A stretch of DNA of 64,000 bases from NCBI GenBank assembly GCA_026261815.1, contig JAMPIT010000493.1, forward strand, positions 7,457,501 through 7,521,500. Reading direction: 5' to 3'. Both the position numbers and the translations under genes were made by a program. Positions 35,001 through 47,480 of this stretch are shown in pieces. Under the pieces are notes generated by a model, which worked only from the letters and a program-made list of their open reading frames with translations, had not been told where the DNA came from and made no database searches. This stretch comes from Monarcha castaneiventris obscurior. Lineage: Eukaryota; Chordata; Aves; Passeriformes; Monarchidae. Position 1 is the stretch's first letter. Every line of letters starts with the position of its first letter.

Positions 35001-38000
35001 AATAAAGATTGTATTGGACTGATTTGGGCAGAAAACATTTCCTTCTGACAAGGGCAAAAAGAGAGACCAGCCTGTTTCTTTTCCCTTGAACAGAAGCTAA
35101 CTCTTGTTTTGTTTTTGGTGGGGGTTCTTTGTAGGTTCTCCAATGTGGAAATTGCAATCACCATCATGCCCCCTATTAACTAGGCTGAGAGAACTGAGTA
35201 CTGAAGTCACCAATATCACAGAAATCACTCTCTCACTTGGTGAATTTTCCACTGTGAATTCAAAACGAACTGGAAATTGTTCTGCACCTGTGGTTAGTAC
35301 TTTAAAATTCAAATTGTTTTGATATTTGTTTGGAGTTATGTTTTTAAAAAACCTTTAGTTTGAATCTGTTTCAGTTCTGTAATTTGTTTCATTTTTTTAA
35401 ATTTCCCTCTGTGTGTTACCCATTTTGCATTTTAACATCAGACAGTTCTCATCAGTTCTTAGCAGTTCCTGTTAATCTCTGAATTTAACAGGACACTGCC
35501 AGTTTAAATTATGCAAAGCATTCAGTGTAAAGTTTTTGAGTAATTCTGTGTGTGTGTATTCCAGCTTTCAGGCCACCGACCAGCTTTTCCTGATGTATTC
35601 AAGAAAGATTTGCTAGATGAGATCGTGTCTTCCAATTCTCAATTTCCAGTGAGAAAATACTACTCCAGGTTCCTGAAAAAGCAAACAGAACACTTGGCTT
35701 TGGAAAACAATACACAAGGTTAGGAATCTATGTAGGGAAAAAACTACTCTCACTCTCTCTGGCATTAAAAAACAACAGGGAATTTTAAAAAATACATTAC
35801 TGAAGGAATACTGTTGCTGGAAATAAATTGATCCTCACATTTTAGGTTATTTTTACCAAATTCTTCAAATATGGCTTAAACAAATGTACAGTGGTAAGGG
35901 ACATAGCCTGAAATTTTAAAAGGATGCAATTTCTTTTCTTAGAAAGCAGAGATGGCACTGCAAATGTTGATGTAATTCAGAAACAAGCTGACAATTGGAA
36001 GGAAACAAAGAGGAAAAGGAAAGAAACAGAAGACCGCAAATCAAAAAGAAGAAAACAACTGGAAGGTACAGAGACTGAAATGAAATCAAGAGTTCCCAGG
36101 AACCTTATTCCTCCCATATCTGGAGAAAAAAAAGCAGAGGCAGGACAAGCCACACATTTGGGAAAAAACAAGACCCAGAAACCAGATGGTGTGACAGAAG
36201 ACACTGAGTGTTTATCAGATCCAAGTGCACCTTCAGGTAACTGCATTTCCTGTCTCGTTTTAATCTTTGCATTGGGGAAATGTATGTGTGATGTATGTCA
36301 GCTTTCCACTGTGATGCAAAAATCATATCTAGTCCTAGTACTCTGCTAGACTTGATCGATTCTTTTGCATGAAGAACTGTTTAAAAATGGAAAATATTTT
36401 TTCTGTAGGTGTGGAAAAGGAAGACATGCTCTGGACAGAAAAATATCAGCCTCAAGATTCCAGTGAACTTGTAGGGAACAAGAAGGAGATTGAAAGGCTA
36501 CACAGGTCAGAAGTGGGAACATGGATCCATTCCTAAAATAACTCAAAACCTCATGTTACTTGATAATGCTCAAGTACTGAGAGAGTAGTACTTGTCTGTA
36601 CTTCCCTACAAGCATCCTATTTTGACCTTGCTGTACTGCCTCTGCTTTTGACAGGAATTTAGCACTGAAATCCACCTAATACATTGTGCTTTCAGTTGAA
36701 TTTTCTGTGTGGGCTTAAGTTACTGGTGTGGCTCTTACATAGAATTTAAAGATCCATCTGACAAAACAACACTAAATTATGAGGGATTAAGTAGTTCACT
36801 AAATTACTTATTTTTATACCAATCAGCTAATAGAATGGAGAATGAAAAAGGAAACATTTTCTACAAAAGAATCAAATCCTGAACATTTTTTTGCTTTTAT
36901 CTGAAAGGACTTGGTAGGTTTCTGTGGGATAACAAGTGGCTGATGTCCCCTAGTTTTATATTCTGTTCCATCTTAATCTGGTTCACTTAATTCACCAGCA
37001 ATTTTTATTCTTGCTTTGTTCCTTCCTTTTATAGTTGGTTAAAAGAATGGAAAAAGAGAGCTGATTTGGAAGAAAAACGAAATCAGAAAAGGGAAAAGGA
37101 GGACAGAGAGCAAGAAGGTACTGATAGAATTAATATAGCTTCTCTTTTGTTAAAAGTTGGCAAAAAAATAACAGTAATCCTTTCTTTTCTTTTTAATAAT
37201 TCTACAGATTCTTTAAGCAGCCTTGACTTTAAAGATAGTAAATCTGATACTGAGGAAGAGATAACCCTTTGCAATACAGTTCTGATAACTGGCCCACCAG
37301 GAGTGGGGAAGACTGCTGCAGTGTATGCTTGTGCTCAGGAGCTTGGGTTTAAGGTTTGTGGAGTTCTTTCCTCAATGCATTTTTCTTATTTATAACTAAT
37401 GATACAAAAGCATTTGTAATATAAGATGTCTACACTTTAATTTACTTTTTTGTAAATTAAATACCATTGCAGATATTTGAAGTCAATGCCTCTTGCCAGC
37501 GTAGTGGGAGACAGATACTGTCCCAGCTGAAAGAAGCTACTCAGTCTCATCAAGTGGACAAAAAAGGTGTTAATGCACACAAGCCTTGCTTTTTTAACAG
37601 TTGTGGCACTGCCAAGTCACCAAGTAAGTCTCATGGTTGTTATCTGGGGTTCTTTGTTTGGTTTGAATTATGGGGTAGGTTTTATGGAGGGGAGGAGGTT
37701 GTTAAAGACTGAATTTTCAAACAAATTTTAGACATCAGTTGTTTTTAAAAACTTAGCAGAGTTACCTTTTCTAGCCATAATGGTAAGAAATGCTCTGTTG
37801 GTTAACACAACTATAGACCAAATTAAATAATGACTTTATTGAAATACTGACTCTTGATTGCATTATTTCTGCAGTGGTGGAGTAAGTGCTGTGGCACTTG
37901 AATAGAAAGTTGAACAGAAAGCTTTTCCAATAACAAGAGAAAAGGAAGTTAATCAGAAATCAGCTGTAAACTGTATCAGTAAACCTGTCATTTTCTAGTC

Positions 38001-41000
38001 AAGAAATAAGTTTTACTTTAAATTTGTTTGAGAAATATCAGTTTGACATTATATCTCCAGATGAAGTTTAATATTAAACGTATCTTGCAGAAAAAATGTA
38101 TTCTCCAAAGAAAGTTATTTCTCCAAGAAAACCGCCACTGTCACCAAAAGGAGCAAGATTACAACGAAGCTTGCCCCCTAAAACACTTGCAAACTACTTC
38201 AAAATTTCTGCCAAACATAAAGGTAATGATGAAGAAGCAACATCTGAAGAAAAAAATAGAGGTAGATATCCCTTTTTAATAATTAATTACCTTTGGAGAT
38301 GGAAAAGGCAGCTACACTGTGTATGTGGAGCTGTGTGGGGAAAATAGTAGATTTTCTTAAGTATTTGATAATGGGGACTTTTGAAGCCAGTACCTGGAAA
38401 GTATTAAATGGTTTCACTCCCCCTTCCTGCTCAATTATTCATCCATCTGCAGGAAATACTCAGAATTCACTGGAAGTAAAGAAAGATGCCCAAATTAAGA
38501 CAATAAACAAAGAAGAAGGAGGAGAACACAACAGGAAAAGTGCAACATCTCTCATTCTTTTTGAAGAGGTAAAATTCACATGAAACATAGTGTGATTGCA
38601 TTCACAGCTTGTAACTGCTGTTCAAGCTATTGATACTTTGTTTTCTGTAGGTGGATATAATATTTGATGAAGATGCAGGATTTCTAAGTGCAATAAAGAC
38701 ATTCATGGCAACTGCAAAGAGACCTGTAATTCTTACCACCAATGGTGAGTAGTGTTTGTGCCAGTAATTAGGCTTTACAGACAGAAGAGCCACTTTTAAT
38801 TAGAGGCTGTAAATGGTGATGGTTGAATACTGCTCCTAAATGCAAAATTAAATGAGTGGAGACTGTAAAGCAAGTATTTTAGTGTTTGAATAAAGCTACT
38901 GGCTGCTCTAATGGATAAAGGAAATAACTTGGTTTAAACATAATGTCATGACAGTTCACTGATATTTCTTTATAGATCCAACATTCAGCTTAATGTTTGA
39001 TGGCTATTTTGAAGAGATCAACTTTAAAACCCCTTCCTTGGTAAGTCTGTATCTGGAAATGCAGGTACATCCTAAACAAGGAATTGTCAGCTGGTTTCAG
39101 TTTGAAATTTAAATGTTGGTGTAGGTTTATATATTTCTGATGTAACATACCTGTTTGATCAGAGGCTGACATGTCTTTGGGGTTTCTGTAAGCATGTGTA
39201 GGATCTTTACATGTAGAAGCTGTTTTACTATCATAGAAGATTTATTTTCCAGTTTAGTGGTTCTGAGAAGTACAATAAGAACATCACTTAATCATTTCAT
39301 TTAGTTTTTAGAATGTAGTTAGATAAAGATCTGATAGCTCTTAGATGAAGGTTGGTTATGCCAGTATTGGTTCATTCATTAAAAAGTATAGGAGTTATTT
39401 TAGAAATATTATGGGTTATTCATTTAATGTAAACGCTAGTGTTCTGTGTAGCAAATAGTTTTATTTGCAGCTATGTATTAGATTAAAAACCTAAATAAAT
39501 GAGAATCAGAAGGACATAACTTTTGAGAAGGGGAAATTGGTTAATGTGAAACTGAAAACCTGTTGGACTTCCAGGCAATTGCAGAGTTAAAAGAAAGAAT
39601 GCAAGAAAAACCTTTAAAACTAATATAGTTCAGTAAAAGCTGATCACTGGTGATGAGAAGCAAGGTGTAGGTAGTCCCAGGACCATGAGCAGAATATGTT
39701 TGTGTGTTTGTTTTTAATCAGCTGAATTTCTAAATTGAGCTTAATTCTCTGACATAGGCTACATAGATTGGGTATTTTACTTTTCCATAAAGGTTTTAAT
39801 GTAACTGTAATCTAATTTAATAAACTAATCTTCTGTATTAAAAAGCAAAATGCATTGCAAGCATAAATAGAATCATTTGCTCTTGTGTGACTTTCTGCAG
39901 TGTGATTGGCAGGAGTTGTTTCAGTGGTCTGTGTGTAACTCTTGTTTAGATAAACTCTGTGAGCTATCTCCAAGCTCTGTGCCTGGCTGAGAACGTACGG
40001 ACAGATGTGAAAGACCTGGCTGCTCTCCTAGCCACAAATAACTGTGATATCAGACAAAGTGTTCTGTACTTACAATTCTGGGTTAGAAGTGGAGGTGGAT
40101 GCTTGAAAGAGAAGCGTTTGGCACCTTGTGGTATGTTAATTTCATTTAATCCTAAAAAAAAATCCATCTAAATTTGAATTTGACTAAATCGAAGCATTCT
40201 TAGATGTGTATGAATAAATGGTAACTTCTTGTAAGACTCCTAAATATTGGGGGGGGGAGGGGGTCTGGTATATTTTAGCTTCTTCAAAGCCTTGTATTAA
40301 TGCATAAGGAATTAAATTTTGAGGGGTTTATTGCCCATCATTATGGTATTTACTATCTCCCTTTCATGTTCTGAGTAGCAAAACTGGGCAAAGAAGGGAA
40401 CCGGTAGTAATTTTCCTCAGAGTTTGCAGTTCCTTATCCATGTAGCTGAGTTGTAGGCAATTCACCTAGAAGAAGCAGAGCTGAAAAAGGGGTAAAAATG
40501 GGACAGCTGGCAAGCAGGCAAGGGTAGGAACTTGATCCCAAAGTTTCAGGAAGAGTCTAGGGGTGTGAGGGAGTGACAGGGAGAGACAAGTGAGGCACAG
40601 CCTCCTCCAAAGGTTACTTGGGAAGCAGAAGAGCGGGTTGGTAACACTGGCAGCAGTAAACTGGGCATGGGAATGACTCATTTCAGCTGCTCCATTCCTC
40701 CAGCACCACAGGAAGAGGTGACAGTTACAGCATCCTTTGTGACAGGAATTGAGGAATTGAAATCAATTTCATGATGCAGTTGTTCCCTTTCAAGTAAAGC
40801 CTGTTATCTTTGTGCAGAAGGAGAAGAGACAAGGAGAGCAGATAACATCATTCATCCTGCAAAGTCTGATGATTCCGAGGCAGATTTTTCTCAAGTTGAT
40901 GATGCACATCTTCAGGAGTTTCCAAAATGTCATACAGGCTGTGTAGAGACGTTGCTTGGCCTTAAGAACATCCTGTTGTCTTCAGAAGATTTGTTTACAT

Positions 41001-43672
41001 TTCTTAAGGTATTTTTGTAGTTGACTAGTTAATACTTTGAATGATTGCCAGATAACTGAGTGTAACCATCACCAGGAATAGCATCATCTTAGAAGCAAAT
41101 CTCTGAAAAGATTTGTTGTAGAAATTAGAGAATTCCATGGTTATTAAGTACAATCTGAACTGGGGTGGTCTCCTACAAGCAAAACAGTCCCTCACCTCAA
41201 AAGCACAAAGCCAGGAGTGTGAGATTTTCTGTAACAGCATTTTTATTTTTTTTAAAATGTATTTTAATATATTGATAAATCTTTCACTATTATTATTTTA
41301 CAGCACAAAATCACAACCATGGAGGAATGGAATAAATTGATGCAGCTTCTCACAGAATTCCAGATGAAGCATGTGGATTTTGTATATAGTAATCTTGACC
41401 TTATTCTTCCCTTACCGGTGCAAGTTCTTTCAAACCAGTCTGAAGCCTCAAAGTCTATACTTGAAAGGACTACTATAGTTTCTTCAAAAAACAGATCTAC
41501 TAAGAGTTCTTGCTGTGGGAAGAGTAGCCCTGGAAAAAGGTCTAAAAAGACAAAGACTCGGAAAAGGCTTGAGATACTGGATGATAGTGACTTATTTGAT
41601 ACTGAGCTGAACTATTCAGCTGAATTCATAACTTTGCCATCAGATAGTCCTAAATCATGTGCTGAAATGAATAAAAAGGAATCAAAATTGTTGGTGCATA
41701 AAGAAGAAAAAGAAGTTAAAACCTCAGCAAGGGAAAAAAGGTCTGCCATTGTTTTTCAGTGTCTGAATTCACTGACTGAGTTTGTGGAAAACATGTCTTT
41801 CCTGGATTGCTGTGTGAACACTAACACCAGGGAACCACTGGAGTTTTCAAAAAATGAAGAATTTCATTGGACAAATGCCAAAATCAGAAATGGTCTTTGT
41901 GATGAGTTCAGTATAGAAAATACTGATTGGTGGAGTTCCCAGAGCTGTAGTGAAATAAAGGCAGCTATTGAAGCACTCAGCTTCACCAAAAGTTCTGTTA
42001 ATATTTCACAAAACTTGGAATCCTTTTTGAGTACCAGTAAAACCCCTGAAAGTGATCAGCTGACAGGACTTATTTTGCCTGTCTCAGACACAAGGAATGG
42101 CATAGCCTTCAGTCAGTCAGCCGATGCAAGGTAAGACTTTGTTAATATTTCTGGAGTATAATGCAGTTTTTCGTCCAGAAGAGCATTTCACAGGGTGTAG
42201 GACTGTTTCAGATTTATGTATCCACATTCATACCACTATGACTGTTGTCAGTGTGCCTCAAAACACTGCAATATATCGTTCACTGTGCTTTTACAACCTC
42301 AAATTAACTTCTTGGCAATCTGCAGAGTTACTTTTCATGAACAGCCTGGCTCTAATGTTAAGGAATGGTGGCCTTAGTCTAGTTACTTTAAAAATGGACA
42401 AACACCACCACCACCCCCAAAAGAATAACAGAACCCTAAAGGAATGGCTTTTTCAAGACAGATGGGGTTAAATGGATTCTGCAAGTACCAGACATGAAAA
42501 TTTGTCACCCAGTGCCTGCCCATACTGAACCTGTGTTAAGTGTGTTGGTAGGTGTTGCTTGATGAAGACCTAAGAAAATCCAAAGTAAAGTCTTTGTAGT
42601 AACTTATGCCAACAAAGAATGACCTTTAATACATTGTAAAAGACCAGAGAATACTATCAAGTGTGGGCATGAAACATTGTTTTTAACATAAACAAGCCAT
42701 CACAGGCAAAATTGCCACAATGGGCACTTAAAGCCCATTCCGGGGTCTGACCAGGAAAATGGGTTAGAGCCTTTTTCTCTAAGTCAGTACCCAGAGGAGC
42801 AATGTCAGAGTGGATCTGACCATCCTGCAACCAGGTTATGTCATGGTTATACACTGGACCTGACACTGATATTCTGGCAAATACCCATTGCATAATGGTT
42901 TTTTTTGAAGACCACAGATGCTTTCGGTTGTGGTTGTACTGAACCTCACATCCATCTCTCGACTGAAGAGCTCCCCAGATCAGACTCCTGATTGAGACAA
43001 GAGCATTGGCCAAACAAACTGCTGCCCCTCATGTTTCTGTCCAAGTGCAGCTTTGTGATGCTGTGTAAGCAGCACACAATTAGAAGCTGCAGACATCTGA
43101 TCCATTGGGATGGTTTCCCATCAATTTAACAGTTTTAAACCAGTGGCTTTGATCCTAAAGAAATAAAATCATTCCTGCACATTCTTGAATAAGAAACAAT
43201 AAATTTCTTTCTTCATCGTTCTCTGTTTTAGCACTCACAAAAAAGCACAGAAGAGGCTGGCTGTCATCAAAACTGTATTTTCCAGAAGTCCTTTAAACCT
43301 GGGCAATAAGCAAGCCAGTACCCTGGAATACCTCCCCACTCTCCGCAGTATCTGTAGGTCTGAGAAGCTTAAAGAGCAAGGGAAAACTAAAAGAAGGTAA
43401 GTTTGGGTTTTCCTAAATCTTGCTACATTTCATGATAGAAGGTAGTTAAGGATTTTAATAAAATATTTTGTGAAATAATTCTAGGCAATAAAGGTGGACA
43501 TTTGTCTCTCAAAATAATAAGTGTTGCCTTATATTCGGAGATAATTTTGTTCCCTTAACAAGCATTTTTTCTCTTTTTTTTTTTTTTTAATAGGTTCTTG
43601 CATTATCTTGAAGGGATTCATCTCGAAATACCCAGACAAGTGATAAATGGTCTGTCTTTGGACTTCCCTTAA
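29093..43672 (+). CDS. ATAD5: ATAD5 (ELG1), PCNA-unloading clamp-loader subunit (complete)
   Basis: Large subunit of the RFC-like complex that unloads PCNA from chromatin and recruits USP1-UAF1. Exons: 29093-29164, 30144-31924, 32270-32357, 33061-33222, 33410-33548, 33991-34075, 34530-34711, 35135-35292, 35565-35718, 35943-36236, 36409-36505, 37035-37117, 37208-37353, 37473-37623, 38091-38261, 38453-38568, 38651-38744, 38976-39040, 39950-40130, 40818-41008, 41304-42130, 43232-43396, 43594-43672. Total 5481 nt, 1826 aa (human about 1844). All junctions are in frame. The N-terminus is disordered and Lys/Ser-rich with conserved ITTYFSPL and NILDYFKK. The AAA+ core has Walker A GPPGVGKT (about residue 1125) and Walker B VDIIFDED. 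The C-terminus HYLEGIHLEIP...LDFP matches mammals. Exon 38091 has a second in-frame donor after 38222. Confidence 0.97.
29231..29309. repeat. 16-bp minisatellite (about 5 copies) in ATAD5 intron 1
   Basis: Five degenerate units of the type CCCTTTGGCGNTCGCC begin at 29231, 29247, 29263, 29279 and 29295 (the last is 15 bp). They lie 66 bp after the exon-1 donor. Confidence 0.8.
29313..29465. repeat. 47-bp minisatellite (about 3 copies) in ATAD5 intron 1
   Basis: The core GGTGTAACCGGGGGAGGTGT recurs at 29327, 29374 and 29421, exactly 47 bp apart, and the copies are nearly identical. Spacer parts are CCCGCC/CCCGG-rich. G-runs in each unit could form structured DNA. Confidence 0.92.
32442..32466. 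repeat. (TAATG)n short tandem repeat
   Basis: Four to five TAATG units in tandem in ATAD5 intron 3, a small simple repeat. Confidence 0.75.
32632..32760 (+). mobile_element. CR1 LINE 3' end in ATAD5 intron 3
   Basis: Contains the CR1 3'-end hallmarks in sense: 'actggacatggcacttt', 'gttggacttgatgatctcag' and 'aggtcttttccatcctaaat', finishing with a degenerate form of the 3' terminal repeat (ATGATCCAGTGATTTG). It is 5'-truncated with no ORF. Confidence 0.85.
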
Positions 43673-46639
43673 AATTACCAACACCAGAAATACTTTGTGC
43701 CTAATGGTGGTATTCTCACCATAATTTGGTTATTTTATTTTTTTTAATTACTACATTATTGTATATTCAGAGCCATTTGTATATTAAATTTTTATAAGTA
43801 TTTAAAATAATGTATATATCTATTGTCATTATACTGCTCTCCACAGATGAAATGTGGGGTTTTTTGGTGCTTGTCCAGTAAGTGCATTCATAATATTAAA
43901 TGCACAAACTATTCAGTGGGGACTTCTTTTTGCTCTCTTTCTCTCTAATTTGTGGATCACATGGCAAGATGTGCTATGTGCTTTTGTAACAACCGTCACC
44001 TTCCACAGTAAAGTTGCTTTTTTCTGAGGAGACTGTTTTGTTCAAATAAGTTTGTTTCTGAATTTGCAGTTAAGTGATAAATAACTCAAGGTGGGAGGGG
44101 GCACAGAGGGGATGCAACAAGTCTTCCAAAGTCTAAATGACTAAAACCAGCTCTTCACTTTGACTGCAGGGAACAAAGTCCTTACAAAGCACTATGCCTC
44201 AATGTACATATATTTGTATACATTCCTTTCATTGTTTACAGCTGTCAGAGCTGCATGTTAATCTCCTAAAAAGGTAGAGAAATTATTACTGTAGCTCAAC
44301 ATTGTCTCAAGAGATTTAGGCAAGATTTTGTAAATAACAATTATCCCACTGTTACTTTGGGTTCAGGAATTTAACTACTTCTAGTCTTGTATATTGTGTT
44401 CTATTTTTAAGCTTCTTTTTGTATTTGACAAGACTTGAGTCTGATTATTTGTGATTTAATCCATTTTTGTATGACAATAAATTTGTGAGACTGTGCTACA
44501 ATCAGAATGTTTCTGTTGCATGAAAAGTAAAATTCCTGAAACATATTTTTTAAAGGATTTTAAAACTGGAATTAGTTCAACCTTGTACTCTTCTGCCTTT
44601 TTATTGCAGTTGAACTGTTCCTGTTCCTCAAACTGAGTCAGACTACTGCCATGCAGTGGTGCTCTACTTACCTCAGTGTCTTTGTAATAATAAGGAAGGC
44701 CATTTAGTAGTTCTGGTCTCATCTTACATTTTTCATGTCTTAAAGATGTTCAGGAATAAGAAATATTTATGGGAACAGTAAATTATTTTAAGCTTCTGCA
44801 GTGTAGATCATCTTTATAGTTTACTCTTTCCATAATCCAGAATTATCAAAAAATTAAAGTGGTGGCTGTTAAAATCTTCATGGCTCGATTTTTTGTATCA
44901 ACATTCTGTGCTTCTCCTGTACTATTTGTAAAAATAAATAAATACACATTTAAATTTTTTTTTAAATAATAAAGTGTATCTGTTCACTGCTTTATAAAGG
45001 CACTATCAATCTAACTAGATTACAGTGAGGACCTACATAAATCAGAAACAAGTCCTATAAAGTAGTAGTGTTTTAGGAAATTCATGGGTAATTTGAAAGA
45101 CCCAAATTAGAAAGCAGTGAGAGACAGTTTACCTTCCTTTGAAGTCAGCTCTCTGGTTTTAATAACTGCTTTAAGAAATTTACAGAATGTCCTGTGGTGT
45201 TCACAAGGTAAGGTGGAATTCAAGTATTTCACTTCTTGATATTTACCACATGAAATTACCTCAAGCTACTCTGAATGAAAAATAATCTGCATGTGATGAT
45301 TTATTTGAATTCTGATAAATTAGCACTTTTGGATACTGCCCCTCGAGCTAACTTCTGTGTCTTGAAAATAGAAGTAAAAACAACCCTGGAGTTTCACAAT
45401 GACTCTCCCCTATTTAAGCAGCAGTTATTAGTAGGTGTATAGCAACTTAAAACCAAAAACAACAACCTTGTTCTTCTTGGTGGAATCTCAACCAAGTTTC
45501 AAGCTTTTCTTTCTTTTTACTGTCATTCTAATATTGCTTTCCAGAATGTAAGTGAAGGTGACATTATTCTACCATCCCATGAATAATATAGAAAAAAGCA
45601 GTTATGGTTGCTAAAACAAGCCAAAGGCTTAGGCTGTGTTAATGCTACTGCAGAATAGAAGTGGGAGGAGGGAAGGATCCCTTCAAGAGATATATATAAA
45701 TAACCACTTCCCAAATGTCATACAAAATCTTCCTTTTATTCTACAGGAGTTGTAAGGACACTACAAAAATTAGGCTAGCAAAAAGCTTTGGTGTATGTCT
45801 TGCAAGAAAATTACCTGGGGAAAATTAAATCCACGTTTACATTCCAGTATGCAACAGTTACTAGAGGGTAAGTGCTGAAAAGAGATTCTATGTAGGTAGT
45901 TGAACAACTTTTCAGATATTCTGCTGCTATTTATTTTGTAACTTCTCAATATTTACAAATAAATAAAAGCTACAATACTATTTAGTACCTAGAGATGGAA
46001 AAAAGGTTTCAGTATTTGAAATTGATAATACATGTCCAGTGTAGTGTTTAGTCATCTACAAAATTACAGTGTTTTTACAAGATTGTAGATAAACTTTACT
46101 AAAGAAGCATTGTGTATTAAACTTCGCTATAGCAATGCAAATTAGCAATGCAAATTAAATTTAATCTGACAGTAGGAAAATACTTGAATACCTCTTAATC
46201 TTTTTCTGAGTGAATTAACCTTCTCGAAAATCTTTTTCTCAATTTTTTCTTTGTCTTCTCTCTTGTCTTAGATAAACAGAATATTAAATCACAGACTTTG
46301 TGGCATTTGCTTTGTCATGAAAGAGGAACATTTTCAGTAGGACTGAAATGCTGTATTGTCTCTGTGTTGAGCTATGTGGGCAGCGTTTTTCCGGCACCCC
46401 TTTGTCAGCGAGCTCCCTCAGAGCCTGTGCTGAGCACTCGCAGCGGGGCAGAGCAGCGCTGGGAGAGCGGGACTCACCTGTCCGGTGGTACCGGTGCTTG
46501 GTCCGTGTCTGGGGCACGGCTGCTGTTCTGTCATATAGCAAGTTTACACATTTATTTTTTTAGAGAGATGGGGTCGAGACAAACCTGGAGCTGCGCGGAC
46601 AAGCCCTCCTGGACACAAGCCCCTCAGTAATGAACTTCA
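43673..46639. other. ATAD5 3' UTR and ATAD5-ADAP2 intergenic spacer
   Basis: AT-rich. Possible ATAD5 poly(A) signals are ATTAAA at 43793-43798 and AATAAA at 44476-44481, with further AATAAA clusters near 44930-44970. The rest holds short chance ORFs on both strands. A 13-bp tandem repeat with two ATGCAAAT octamers lies at 46131-46156. TEFM, which sits here on the opposite strand in mammals, was looked for by peptide similarity and not seen. Confidence 0.55.
46131..46156. repeat. 13-bp tandem repeat carrying two octamer motifs
   Basis: AGCAATGCAAATT is repeated exactly twice (46131-46143, 46144-46156). Each copy contains ATGCAAAT, the POU-factor octamer, about 770 bp upstream of the ADAP2 start codon. 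Whether it is functional is unknown. Confidence 0.7.
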
Positions 46640-47480
46640 GCGCAGGAACTTCCGACTCGTTGCGGGAGAGCTGACGGGGGCGGGGGTCCGGGACAGGACG
46701 GGGCCGGTGGGCGGGTGCCCGCGGGGCGCGGGCCGGGCCGGGCCGGGCCGGGGGAGCCGCACCCCGAACCGCCCGAAGGAGGCGGCCCGGCCGCTCCCGC
46801 CCGGCCCGGGGCCGCGAGAGGGAACGGGGAGCCCCGGGCGCCGGGGCCGCTCCCGTTCCTCATTTCCCTCTGGGGCCGAGTCTCCCGCAGAGTCCGCGCC
46901 GGGCACCGGGGGCGATGGACCGCGACCGCAACAAGGCGCTGCTGCTGGAGCTGCAGAGGGCGGCCGGGACCGGTAACGATCGCTGCGCCGACTGCGGGAA
47001 CCCAGGTAAGGGAGCTCCGCCGGGCGGGGCCCGCGCCCCCCGGCCCCCGGCCCCGCTGCCGAGGGGACAGCGGCGGTGGCGGGGACCGGCCGCCCCCTCG
47101 GGCTGCGGTGCCGCCTGGGCGCCGCTCGTCCCGGCCCGCAGCTGTGTCCGCTCGGTCCCTGCGGGGCACCGGCCGCGCCCCTCGCTCCGTGTCCCGCAGG
47201 GCGGCAGCGGGACGGTCCCGGGGCGCTGCCCGCTCCGGGACACGGCTCTCGGAGAGCCCCGCGGGGCCAGGGGACCGCAGCAGCGGGCAGGAAACGGCCT
47301 CAGCACCGGGTGCTTCCCCGGGTTCTTTGTGGACAAGGCATGAGGCTGTAGGAGGAGGGTGCGTGGGATGGATTTCCAGCTCGGGGAATGTCTCTGCACA
47401 AGGGTTGGGGCAGAGAAAGGCCCCAAGGAAAACCCGCCAGAGACCCCGCGCCCTGCTGGCGGCAGTGCCCGTTCGGGTGG
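46640..47480 (+). promoter_or_regulatory. ADAP2: CpG island over ADAP2 promoter and exon 1
   Basis: GC- and CpG-rich block around the ADAP2 start, including a short GGGCC pentamer run at about 46730-46751. No TATA box is visible near the start. The long overlapping ORFs on both strands here are products of the high GC content. Confidence 0.75.

Noticed and set aside
42657..43013. 118-codon minus-strand ORF in ATAD5 intron 21
   Set aside because: No family resemblance and no conserved motif. Could be an old unrecognised repeat, but I cannot support that.
46284..46541. Minus-strand ORF with a CAG|GTGAGT donor-like site, considered as a TEFM first exon
   Set aside because: The peptide does not resemble TEFM and no following exons were found.
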